Shown here: positions 8,265 through 15,629 of the stretch, in pieces
Numbering within the stretch: position 1 is the first letter of the stretch
Layout of the letters: each line of letters opens with the position of its first letter
Assembly: GCA_938009335.1 (NCBI GenBank)
Contig: CALLHT010000282.1
Location: forward strand, 1-17,728
Direction of reading: 5' to 3'
DNA: 17,728 nucleotides
Source of the DNA: an uncultured Rhizobiaceae group bacterium
GTDB taxonomy: Bacteria; Pseudomonadota; Alphaproteobacteria; Rhizobiales; Rhizobiaceae
Program-made: the position numbers and the translations under genes
The notes under the pieces: model-generated
The model's database searches: none
Told to the model about the DNA's origin: nothing
What the model saw: the letters and a program-made list of their open reading frames with translations, nothing else

Positions 8265-8420
8265 TGGGCAAAATCCTTGTTTGGGAATGATTTTTTACGT
8301 GTATCTCAAAAAGAAGAACGCAAACCACATATTTATTGTTCCAAGAAAACGTCAATGCCTTGCGGCAATTTCTCCGATTCTTTAGTGTCGACCCAAATCA
8401 TTGCTATGCTTGGAAATTTG

Positions 8421-9452
8421 ATGACCATAAGAACAGATACAATCGACGCAATCGGAAATACACCGCTGATCAGACTGAAGAAAGCATCAGAGATCACGGG
8501 CTGTGAAATTCTCGGCAAGGCTGAGTTTATGAACCCGGGGCAATCGGTAAAAGACAGGGCGGGATTGTTCATCATTCAAGACGCGATTGATAAAGGATTG
8601 TTGGAACCGGGCGGCACGATTGTTGAAGGGACTGCTGGCAATACCGGCATTGGTTTGACGGTTGTTGCCAATGCGCTTGGATACAAAACGGTGATCGTAA
8701 TTCCTGAAACTCAGGCGCAGGAGAAAAAAGACACGCTCACTCTGATGGGCGCCAAGCTTATTCAGGTGCCTGCGGTCGCGTATAAAAATCCGAATAACTA
8801 TGTGAAGATTTCAGGCCGACTTGCAGATCAACTGGCAAAGACTGAAGACCATGGTGCGATTTGGGCCAACCAGTTTGACAATGTTGCCAACCGTGATGGG
8901 CATATCAAAACGACCGCACAAGAGATCTGGGAACAAACCGGCGGCAAGATTGATGGCTTCGCGGCTGCCGTAGGTACGGGTGGCACCCTTGCAGGCGTTA
9001 GCATTGGCTTGAAGGAGCACAACAAAGACATCAAAATCGGCCTTGCCGACCCACATGGCGCAGCGCTTTACGAATACTACACCAACGGTGAACTGAAAGC
9101 CGAAGGCAGCTCCATTACAGAGGGCATTGGTCAAGGGCGCATCACAGCTAACCTGGATGGATTTACACCTGACTTCCCATTCCAGGTATCGGACAACGAG
9201 GCAATTCCAATCGCATTTGACCTGTTGGAGCATGAAGGCCTGTGCATGGGCGGTTCGACTGGCATCAATGTGGCTGGTGCTATTCGATTGGCTAAAGAAC
9301 TTGGCCCGGGACATACTATTGTTACGATCCTGTGCGATTTCGGCAATCGTTATCAATCGAAAATGTTCAATCCTGATTTCCTGAGAGCGAAAGACCTGCC
9401 CGTCCCTGCTTGGTTGGAAGATACAACACAGATCGACGTTCCGTTTGAATAG
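8421..9452 (+). CDS. cysK: Cysteine synthase (O-acetylserine sulfhydrylase-like, PLP-dependent)
   Basis: A 343-residue fold-type II PLP enzyme that would make L-cysteine from O-acetylserine and sulfide. It shows the Schiff-base lysine K44 in NPGQSVKDR, the substrate/PLP loop at 70-78 and the phosphate-binding loop GTGGT (185-189). It is about 20 residues longer than E. coli CysK. Two variations stand out: the loop reads TAGNTG instead of TSGNTG (A72), and the C-terminal motif is CDFGNRY (305-311) instead of SxGERY. Both fit a distinct CysK-like subgroup. The open frame reaches back to 8277, but the conserved N-terminus (TIDAIGNTPLIRL) begins just after the ATG at 8421, which has TTGGAAA upstream; the ATG at 8406 lacks such a site. 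The next gene follows after 11 nt, so the two form an operon. Confidence 0.9.
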   Translation: MTIRTDTIDAIGNTPLIRLKKASEITGCEILGKAEFMNPGQSVKDRAGLFIIQDAIDKGLLEPGGTIVEGTAGNTGIGLTVVANALGYKTVIVIPETQAQEKKDTLTLMGAKLIQVPAVAYKNPNNYVKISGRLADQLAKTEDHGAIWANQFDNVANRDGHIKTTAQEIWEQTGGKIDGFAAAVGTGGTLAGVSIGLKEHNKDIKIGLADPHGAALYEYYTNGELKAEGSSITEGIGQGRITANLDGFTPDFPFQVSDNEAIPIAFDLLEHEGLCMGGSTGINVAGAIRLAKELGPGHTIVTILCDFGNRYQSKMFNPDFLRAKDLPVPAWLEDTTQIDVPFE

Positions 9453-9463
9453 GATTTAGTTCG

Positions 9464-10207
9464 ATGGCGTATCACACCAAACAGCTGTTTGTAGAAGACG
9501 CCTATCTTTCTGCCTGTGATTGCAACGTTGTGGAAATCAATGACCGAGGTGGAATCATTCTCGATCAAACCAATTTTTACGCGACCAGTGGCGGACAACC
9601 GGGCGATACGGGCTTTCTTGAGCGTGCTGATGGATCTCAGATTAACATCGCAACCACAGTAACCGGCGAAAATAAGCAGGAGATCATTCTGGTGCCGGAC
9701 GAGGACCAAGCTTTGCCGGAAGTAGGAGAAGCGTTGGTCGGCCACATCGATTGGGAACGGCGATACAAACTGATGCAAATGCACACGGCCTGTCATCTTC
9801 TCAGCGTCGTGTGCCCCTTCCCGATTACCGGCGCAGGCGTAAACATCAATGATAGTCGCGTTGATTTTGAGCTTCAGGAGGCAGGTGTTTCCAAAGAAGA
9901 AATCAGCGAAAAACTGATGGACCTTGTTAACGCCAACCATCCGGTTTTTACACAATGGATCACAGAAGCAGAACTGGAAGCTGATCCGTCCATTGTTCGC
10001 TCGAAAAATGTACGACCTCCAAAAGGCCTCGGAAACATTCGACTGGTTTGTATCGGCGAGAATTCTTCGATCGACAGTCAGCCATGTGGCGGAACGCATG
10101 TTACTGAGACCGGCGAGATTGGTGAAATCCACATCGGAAAAATCGAGAAAAAAGGCAAAGAGAACCGTCGATTCCGGATTCGGTTTGGCCCTTTCCCGGC
10201 CACCTAA
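9464..10207 (+). CDS. Alanyl-tRNA editing protein (AlaX-M type)
   Basis: A 247-residue free-standing homologue of the editing domain of alanyl-tRNA synthetase, which hydrolyses mischarged Ser-tRNA(Ala) and possibly Gly-tRNA(Ala). The zinc site is complete: H107-x-x-x-H111 and C208-x-x-x-H212 (QPCGGTHV). The N-terminal glycine motif TSGGQPGDTG (41-50) is the mark of the AlaX-M subtype, which selects tRNA and serine. It starts 11 nt after cysK, with TAGGA about 10 nt before the ATG. The pairing is meaningful: serine is the precursor of O-acetylserine, and serine is the amino acid AlaX removes. A large antisense open frame over it (9353-10132) is a shadow. Confidence 0.93.
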   Translation: MAYHTKQLFVEDAYLSACDCNVVEINDRGGIILDQTNFYATSGGQPGDTGFLERADGSQINIATTVTGENKQEIILVPDEDQALPEVGEALVGHIDWERRYKLMQMHTACHLLSVVCPFPITGAGVNINDSRVDFELQEAGVSKEEISEKLMDLVNANHPVFTQWITEAELEADPSIVRSKNVRPPKGLGNIRLVCIGENSSIDSQPCGGTHVTETGEIGEIHIGKIEKKGKENRRFRIRFGPFPAT

Positions 10208-10254
10208 GGTGGGGCTTATTTGCTAGCCGACGCGGATTACGCAACGTTAGCAAA
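10200..10254 (+). terminator. Candidate 3'-end hairpins of the cysK-alaX operon
   Basis: Two inverted repeats follow one another. CCACCT-A-AGGTGG (10200-10212) straddles the alaX stop codon. TTTGCTA / TAGCAAA (10219-10225 and 10248-10254) encloses a smaller GCG...CGC stem. Neither is followed by a proper T-tract, so intrinsic termination is uncertain. Confidence 0.25.
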
Positions 10255-10262
10255 ACCATTTA

Positions 10263-10270
10263 TTAACCAT
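10263..10270 (+). promoter_or_regulatory. Possible CtrA half-site TTAACCAT
   Basis: TTAACCAT lies 41 bp before the ATG of the M23 peptidase and 22 bp upstream of a TATACT -10-like box, about where the -35 region would be. It matches the half-site of the alphaproteobacterial cell-cycle regulator CtrA, which controls several cell-wall hydrolases. The second TTAA of the full TTAA-N7-TTAA site is not present, and an 8-mer can occur by chance. Confidence 0.35.
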
Positions 10271-10282
10271 AAGCAGCGATAC

Positions 10283-10306
10283 TACCCACTAGTATACTAA
10301 TGGGTA
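10283..10306. promoter_or_regulatory. 24-bp near-perfect palindrome before the M23 peptidase start codon
   Basis: The arms TACCCA and TGGGTA flank a core TAGTATACTA; only one pair in 24 bp is unmatched (C10289 against A10300). The centre contains TATACT (10293-10298), a good -10 box. The palindrome ends 4 nt before the ATG, and its right arm is the only purine-rich stretch that could act as ribosome-binding site. It could be an operator over the promoter, or an RNA hairpin hiding the ribosome-binding site. Confidence 0.6.
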
Positions 10307-10310
10307 GATT

Positions 10311-11651
10311 ATGAGTTATTCGCAAATCAGAGAGCCTGGGAGCTTTGGTAAACGGGCGCCTGAAAACTCCGTAGTTTTGACGCGGAACGGTAAAAGTCAC
10401 CAATTTAGCATCAATCCAATTGTAGCGACACTGCTCGGCAGCTTCGTCTTCGTATTTATGATTGGCTACTTCGGTGCGACGGCCTATCTCGTGTTTCGCG
10501 ACGATTTGATTGCTGCCTCTTATGCCAAGCAAGCACGCATGAAACATGAGTATGAAGACCGCCTAGCAGCTCTGCGCTCAAAACTAGATCGTGTGACCTC
10601 TCGCCAGCTTCTTGATCAACAAGCGATTGAAATTCAGGTTCGCGATCTCATGCAGCGTCAGGAAGCAATTGGCACGCGTTCCGGTAAAGTGACCCAGCTT
10701 CTGGAAAAAGCAGAATCTCGTGGCCTAGGCGCACGACCCAAAACCAACGGCGTTCCTGTTCCAAGCCGAAATCCTGTGAAGGCTAAGGCAGAGGGCGTTG
10801 TTGACGAAATCACGACAGGAAGCATTTCACCTGATCTTTCAAAAGGAAATATCGCCATTGCTTCCGCTTTTTCTTTGAGAGGCAATCAGCAACCCGCCCA
10901 AGCTGGAGACACATATTCGTATGTATCTGAAGCCAACAACAGCTACGGTTCAAATGCATTTACAAATCAATTGTTTGGCGATGTCGCAAACGCAATCGAA
11001 GTGATCGATGCAAAACAGCGTAAGAAAGTCTCAAGTTTACGTGCTTCTGCAATTGCTCGAACAGAAAAGATTATGACAACGCTCAATTCTATTGGCGTGA
11101 CTGTCCGGGCGCCTAAAGCTACAAGCGTCGGAGGACCTTTCGTTCCTATGGACGCGAGTGCGGATTTTGATGACTATATGCAAGCGTTGGAAGACACGCT
11201 AACTTTGTATGATCATGTTGCCTCGCTTGCAAAAGACCTGCCGATTGGCACACCTTTGAAGAACCCTAAAGTTTCCAGTCATTTTGGTAGTCGCGTTGAC
11301 CCCTTTAATGGCCGGGCCGCGATGCACAGTGGCACTGATTTCAAAGCCCCAACAGGCACGCCGGTTTTGGCGACCGGAAGCGGAAAGGTGATCAAAGCAG
11401 GCCGCAAAGGCGGCTACGGCAAAGTCGTTGAGATCAAACACGCAAATGGCATGACGACACGGTACGCCCATCTAAGTCGTATCTTGGTGAAGGTCGGCCA
11501 GCGCGTGAATATGGGGTCTCGCATTGGAAAAGTCGGCTCAACAGGACGTTCAACCGGCCCTCACCTTCACTATGAAGTGCGGCGCAACGATACAGCCCGA
11601 AATCCGGCAAAATATATGCGCGCCGGTCGTAAGGTAATCGACTTACTTTAA
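10311..11651 (+). CDS. Membrane-anchored M23 (LytM-type) metallopeptidase with coiled coil
   Basis: A 446-residue inner-membrane protein with a periplasmic peptidase domain. A short cytoplasmic N-terminus (1-36) is followed by one transmembrane helix (about 37-62), a charged coiled coil (about 72-120), a low-complexity linker (about 135-220), a second helical part (225-310) and the M23 domain (about 320-435). Zinc and catalytic residues are intact: H339-x-x-x-D343, H387 and H418-x-H420. It is thus expected to cut peptidoglycan cross-bridges rather than be an inactive amidase activator. The architecture resembles MepM/DipM-like proteins of alphaproteobacteria. It has its own promoter region with a palindrome and a possible CtrA half-site, and converges on prfB with 25 bp between stops and no clear terminator. 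Confidence 0.92.
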   Translation: MSYSQIREPGSFGKRAPENSVVLTRNGKSHQFSINPIVATLLGSFVFVFMIGYFGATAYLVFRDDLIAASYAKQARMKHEYEDRLAALRSKLDRVTSRQLLDQQAIEIQVRDLMQRQEAIGTRSGKVTQLLEKAESRGLGARPKTNGVPVPSRNPVKAKAEGVVDEITTGSISPDLSKGNIAIASAFSLRGNQQPAQAGDTYSYVSEANNSYGSNAFTNQLFGDVANAIEVIDAKQRKKVSSLRASAIARTEKIMTTLNSIGVTVRAPKATSVGGPFVPMDASADFDDYMQALEDTLTLYDHVASLAKDLPIGTPLKNPKVSSHFGSRVDPFNGRAAMHSGTDFKAPTGTPVLATGSGKVIKAGRKGGYGKVVEIKHANGMTTRYAHLSRILVKVGQRVNMGSRIGKVGSTGRSTGPHLHYEVRRNDTARNPAKYMRAGRKVIDLL

Positions 11652-11676
11652 GCCAATGCGCTATCGAAGGCACAAA

Positions 11677-12805
11677 TTAATCGATGTCTTCTACCTCAGT
11701 GCCATCACTGCCCGTAACCTGATGAGCCAAAGCTGCTTCCATGAACGAATTTAGATCACCATCCAGCACATTGTCTGGCGAGGTTGATTCCACGCCTGTG
11801 CGCAGGTCCTTTACCAACTGATACGGTTGAAGCACGTAAGAACGAATCTGATGCCCCCAGCCAATATCGGTTTTTGAATCGTGCGCCTCCTGAATTGATT
11901 CCTGACGTTTCTTCATTTCCAGATCAAACAACCGCGCGCGCAAAGCTTTCATAGCATTTGCCCTGTTTTGGTGCTGAGACTTTTCTGAAGATGTGACAAC
12001 GATGCCAGTCGGTGCGTGGGTGATGCGAACGGCAGAGTCGGTCGTATTCACGTGCTGGCCACCCGCTCCTGATGAACGATACGTATCCACGCGAATGTCA
12101 CTATCAGGAATATCGATCTCGATGTTGTCGTCTACTTCAGGATATACCCAGACAGACGAGAAAGACGTGTGACGACGTGCATTGCTGTCATACGGCGAAA
12201 TACGCACCAAGCGATGCACGCCTGATTCTGTTTTTGCCCAACCATAGGCATTCTCACCGCGGATCATAATCGATGCATTTTTGATACCCGCTTCATCACC
12301 AGACGTGGTGGATTGCACTTCCACTTTGAAGCCGTTTTGCTCAGCCCAACGGGTGTACATGCGCAGCAACATGCTGGCCCAGTCCTGACTTTCTGTACCG
12401 CCAGCACCGGCATTCACTTCAAGGAAGCAGTTCGAACCATCCATTTCGCCGGAAAGCAGTGCCGCTACCTGACGGCGCCCCATCTCACGCTGCATTTTAG
12501 CAAGTGCTTCTTCAGCCTCTTTAACAATTTCGTCGTCGCCTTCTTCTGCTCCGAGTTCAATCATGCCCTGATGGTCTTCAAGCTCCTGCTCGATCTCACG
12601 AATGGTTTTGATCGAAGTTTCCAGATGCTGTCGCTCGCGCATCAACTTCTGCGCATTAGTTGGATCGTTCCACAGTTCTGGGTCTTCAGATTTGGCGTTC
12701 AATTCATCCAAACGCTTGAGGGAAACATCCCAGTCAAAGATGCCTCCTCAGCAGGCTAACCGCCTGCTTGATGTCAGTAACAATGGATTGCGTTTCGGCA
12801 CGCAT
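11677..12805 (-). CDS. prfB: Peptide chain release factor 2, with programmed +1 frameshift
   Basis: RF2 reads UGA and UAA stop codons and releases the peptide. The full protein needs a +1 frameshift. Frame 0 runs from the ATG at 12805 (GGAG upstream) for 23 codons to CTT (12739-12737), then hits TGA (12736-12734). Skipping T12736 continues with GAC and 352 codons to 11677, giving 375 residues, normal for RF2. The stimulators are present: AGGAGG at 12748-12743, three nt before CTT-TGA-C, as in E. coli. Low RF2 raises frameshifting, so the gene autoregulates. The GGQ motif is at 248-250. The stop-recognition tripeptide is SPY (203-205) rather than SPF; I recall this as common in alphaproteobacteria. 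Annotation from the TTG at 12711 would lose 31 residues. It lies downstream of mrcA, with a strong hairpin between them. Confidence 0.96.
12733..12748 (-). promoter_or_regulatory. RF2 programmed frameshift site
   Basis: Read on the minus strand: AGG AGG CAT CTT TGA C. An internal Shine-Dalgarno sequence lies three nt before the slippery CTT, followed by the in-frame UGA and C, a poor termination context. This is the canonical bacterial prfB shift signal. Confidence 0.95.
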
Positions 12806-12847
12806 GGTAGCTCCAAAAAATATGAGTAAATCTCTGCGCGAACATAC

Positions 12848-12881
12848 GGTTAGGGATGGTTCAAGTAAACCACCTCTAACC
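12848..12881 (-). other. Strong hairpin between mrcA and prfB
   Basis: A 34-nt inverted repeat with two 14-nt arms and a 6-nt loop. Outer GGTTAG / CTAACC and inner TGGTT / AACCA segments pair; in the mRNA sense (minus strand) only one A-C mismatch and one G-U wobble remain. It lies 45 bp after the mrcA stop and 43 bp before the prfB ATG. No T-tract follows in the direction of transcription, so it is more likely an mRNA-processing or stability element than a full terminator. Confidence 0.6.
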
Positions 12882-12925
12882 ATGTTTCCGTAAGAAGATT
12901 TGAAATATCCGAACTTGCGGTCGTA

Positions 12926-15409
12926 CTAGTACAAACCACCTGTTCCCAACGTCACCGCACGGTTCGCTGCAGGAGAGATACTCGTGTTACCTGTCGCCAG
13001 TTCTTCACCAAAACCAATAACAGAATAACGGCTTGGCGGTGATGTGCCGGGCTTAAACGCTTCCATAATAACGCCTTTGCCGCCTGCTTTTGCCTGGAGT
13101 CCGGTTTTGCCATTGATCGGGATAAGCTTGATGCCGCGTGGTACACGGAAATCGCCTACATTTTTACCCTCAATTGCGCTCTTCATAAACTCGGTAAAGA
13201 CGGGAGCAGCCAATCCGCCGCCGGTATTGCCCTTGCCCATTGGCTTTGGATTGTCGAAACCAATATAAACTCCGGTGACAAGGTCAGGCGTGTAACCGAC
13301 AAACCAAGCGTCTTTTTCTTCGTTCGTTGTGCCAGTTTTGCCCGCAACCGGAACTTCAAGCTCCTTAACGACAGGCGCCGTACCGCGTTGCACAACCCCT
13401 TCCATCATGGATGTGATCTGATAAGCAGTCATTGGATCAAGAACCTGCTCACGGTCATCTTCCAGCACAGGTTCATCCTGACCACGCCAGGCTTGTGAAT
13501 TACAACTTACACAGACCCGCTCTTCGTGTTTGAAGATTGTTTTACCGTAACGATCTTGAATACGGTCAATCAGAGATGGCTTGATAGATCGTCCACCATT
13601 GGCAAGCACAGAATATGCAGCAGCCATACGCATGACCGTGGTTTCGCCCGATCCCAAAGACATTGAAAGAACTGGCGTCAGCTTGTCATAGATGCCGAAC
13701 CGCTCAGCATATTCAGCGACCAGTGGCATGCCCATGTCTTTTGCCAAACGCACGGTCATCAGGTTACGAGATTTTTCAATGCCAAGACGTAAGGTTGACG
13801 GGCCAGCAAACTTGCCCCCGTAGTTCTTAGGTTCCCAGATCCCAAGTTCCCTGCCCTGATCGATTTTGATCGGACCGTCCAGCACAACAGAAGACGGCGT
13901 ATAACCATTGTCTAACGCTGCCGCATAAACAAACGGTTTGAATGAAGAACCCGGCTGACGATAGGCTTGCGTTGCGCGGTTAAACTGAGAATCCGCAAAT
14001 GAGAACCCGCCTGCCATAGCAAGCACTCGACCTGTGTGCGGGTCCATAGCCACAATCGCTCCGGAGACCTGCGGCTTCTGACGCAGGCGGAACTCCGTTG
14101 TTTCAGTCTTGTTCTCACCCATTGGCTCGACATAGATCACATCGCCAGGTTTCAGGACACCATCGACCGTTTTGCTTGAACGACGCTTTCCCTCTTCATC
14201 AAAATATCGAAGCGCCCACTTCATATTATCAAGCGGAATTGTGCCGGTACGGCGATCTTTGCTGAGTTTACCTGACGCAAGTGTGCGTGGCTGAATGCCA
14301 ATGGTTGCAGACGTGTCTTCACTCGCGAGAACGACTGCCACCTTCCACTCTGGAACATCTGTAAGTGCATTAACTTCACCAATGGCAGCGCCCCACTCTA
14401 CGTCACCACCAAGCTCTACCTTCTCGAGAGCACCGCGGAACCCACGCTGAATATCGTATTTTATAAGACCGCGATGAAGAGACGCGCGCGCTTTCTTTTG
14501 AAGTTCAGGATCGAGGGTTGTGCGGATAGAAAGGCCGCCTTCATACAGTGCGTCTTCGCCATAGCGATCCACAACTTCACGGCGAACTTCTTCCGAGAAA
14601 TACTCAGAAGCGAACAAATAACTTGAACCACGGCGTGGATTTACGCCCAAGTCTTTTTTCTTGGCCTCGTCTGCTTCTTCCTTGGTCACGTAGTTGTTCT
14701 CAACCATGCGGTCGATCACCCAGTTTCGGCGTTCAATCGCGCGTTCGGTGCGGCGGAACGGGTGGTAATTGTTCGGTCCCTTTGGAAGCGCAGCAAGGTA
14801 AGCGGCTTCATGAAGTTCAATTTCATTGACTGATTTATCGAAATACGTAAGCGATGCGCCGGCAACGCCATAGGCACCAAGCCCCAAGAATATCTCATTT
14901 AAATAGAGTTCTAGAATACGATCTTTTGAATAAGCTTGCTCAATGCGCATGGAAAGAAGCGCTTCTTTGATTTTACGTTCATAAGAGCGCTCGTTCGTCA
15001 AAAGAAAGTTCTTTGCGACCTGTTGGGTAATTGTGGAAGCACCAACTGCGCGTCTGCCCGATCCGAAATTCTGAAAGTTTGTCACGACGGCGCGTGCAAT
15101 ACCCGTCGGGTCTACGCCGGTGTGCTTGTAAAAGTTCTTGTCTTCTGCTGACAGGAATGCCGCTTTGATCGTTTGCGGGATAGCCTGGATTGGCAGATAC
15201 AATCGACGCTCACGAGCGTACTCAGACATCAATGCCCCGTCAGCCGAATGAATTCGAGTTGTTACCGGAGGTTCATATGCATTCAACACTTCGTAGTCCG
15301 GCAGGTCTTTAGACATGTCGCTGATATAAAGCGCCACGCCTGCGATCACGACAATCGCCAGCAGCGTACCCATACCGAACAAGTAGCCAAATATACGAAG
15401 AAGAGCCAT
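12926..15409 (-). CDS. mrcA: Penicillin-binding protein 1A (bifunctional transglycosylase/transpeptidase)
   Basis: An 827-residue class A penicillin-binding protein that polymerises and cross-links peptidoglycan in the periplasm. One N-terminal transmembrane helix (about 5-29) anchors it. The GT51 glycosyltransferase domain (about 50-225) has E89-D90 in AEDKNFYKHTG and the STITQQ motif (125-130). The transpeptidase domain (about 445-745) has S488-x-x-K491, S547-R-N549 and K691-T-G693. A C633-x-x-C636 pair sits in a loop before the KTG motif. Length matches alphaproteobacterial PBP1a. In Agrobacterium this enzyme drives polar growth. GGGGA precedes the ATG, and a sigma70-like promoter lies about 120 bp upstream. 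The amidase gene lies upstream on the same strand and prfB downstream, so mrcA and prfB may share a transcript. Confidence 0.96.
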   Translation of the reverse strand: MALLRIFGYLFGMGTLLAIVVIAGVALYISDMSKDLPDYEVLNAYEPPVTTRIHSADGALMSEYARERRLYLPIQAIPQTIKAAFLSAEDKNFYKHTGVDPTGIARAVVTNFQNFGSGRRAVGASTITQQVAKNFLLTNERSYERKIKEALLSMRIEQAYSKDRILELYLNEIFLGLGAYGVAGASLTYFDKSVNEIELHEAAYLAALPKGPNNYHPFRRTERAIERRNWVIDRMVENNYVTKEEADEAKKKDLGVNPRRGSSYLFASEYFSEEVRREVVDRYGEDALYEGGLSIRTTLDPELQKKARASLHRGLIKYDIQRGFRGALEKVELGGDVEWGAAIGEVNALTDVPEWKVAVVLASEDTSATIGIQPRTLASGKLSKDRRTGTIPLDNMKWALRYFDEEGKRRSSKTVDGVLKPGDVIYVEPMGENKTETTEFRLRQKPQVSGAIVAMDPHTGRVLAMAGGFSFADSQFNRATQAYRQPGSSFKPFVYAAALDNGYTPSSVVLDGPIKIDQGRELGIWEPKNYGGKFAGPSTLRLGIEKSRNLMTVRLAKDMGMPLVAEYAERFGIYDKLTPVLSMSLGSGETTVMRMAAAYSVLANGGRSIKPSLIDRIQDRYGKTIFKHEERVCVSCNSQAWRGQDEPVLEDDREQVLDPMTAYQITSMMEGVVQRGTAPVVKELEVPVAGKTGTTNEEKDAWFVGYTPDLVTGVYIGFDNPKPMGKGNTGGGLAAPVFTEFMKSAIEGKNVGDFRVPRGIKLIPINGKTGLQAKAGGKGVIMEAFKPGTSPPSRYSVIGFGEELATGNTSISPAANRAVTLGTGGLY

Positions 15410-15495
15410 TTTGGTCCCCGTTTAATCCCGAATCAAAATCTGCCGCATCATAGCCTTGCAGAGACAGCAGGCATAAACACAAATCAGACAACATT

Positions 15496-15512
15496 ATGTA
15501 ATGCCGTTACAT
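15496..15512. promoter_or_regulatory. Dyad ATGTAA-N5-TTACAT upstream of mrcA
   Basis: A perfect 6-bp dyad with a 5-bp centre, just downstream of the predicted mrcA transcription start and next to three tandem TTACG units (15516-15530). Size and position fit a repressor site, but no known regulator is recognised. Confidence 0.3.
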
Positions 15513-15527
15513 TTATTACGTTACGTT

Positions 15528-15556
15528 ACGATATTCCAGCGATTTATGACATTCAA
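15528..15556 (-). promoter_or_regulatory. mrcA: Predicted sigma70-like promoter of mrcA
   Basis: On the minus strand TTGAAT (15556-15551) and TATCGT (15533-15528) are separated by exactly 17 bp; each matches the consensus at four of six positions. The start point would be near 15521, giving a 5' leader of about 110 nt before the mrcA ATG. The rest of the 220-bp amidase-mrcA gap (15410-15629) shows no gene. Confidence 0.4.
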
Positions 15557-15629
15557 AGGTGAGGCAATTCGCCAGATTTCAAGCTTTTGTTGCGTATTTA
15601 TCACCGAATGAACTGCGCCTATGTCCTTT

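Noticed and set aside
8277..8420. Longer cysteine synthase start at 8277
   Set aside because: The extra 48 residues precede the conserved family N-terminus and lie in the divergent promoter region; the ATG at 8421 has a better ribosome-binding site.
9353..10132. 259-residue open frame on the minus strand over cysK end and alaX
   Set aside because: It is antisense to two well-supported genes, has no recognisable domain and reads as the mirror of alaX.
12313..12759. 148-residue plus-strand frame over prfB
   Set aside because: It is antisense to the RF2 coding region and frameshift site, with no family resemblance.
13501..13515. C633/C636 pair in PBP1a as an unusual metal or redox site
   Set aside because: I recall similar CxxC loops in other alphaproteobacterial PBP1a proteins, so it is probably ordinary for the family.
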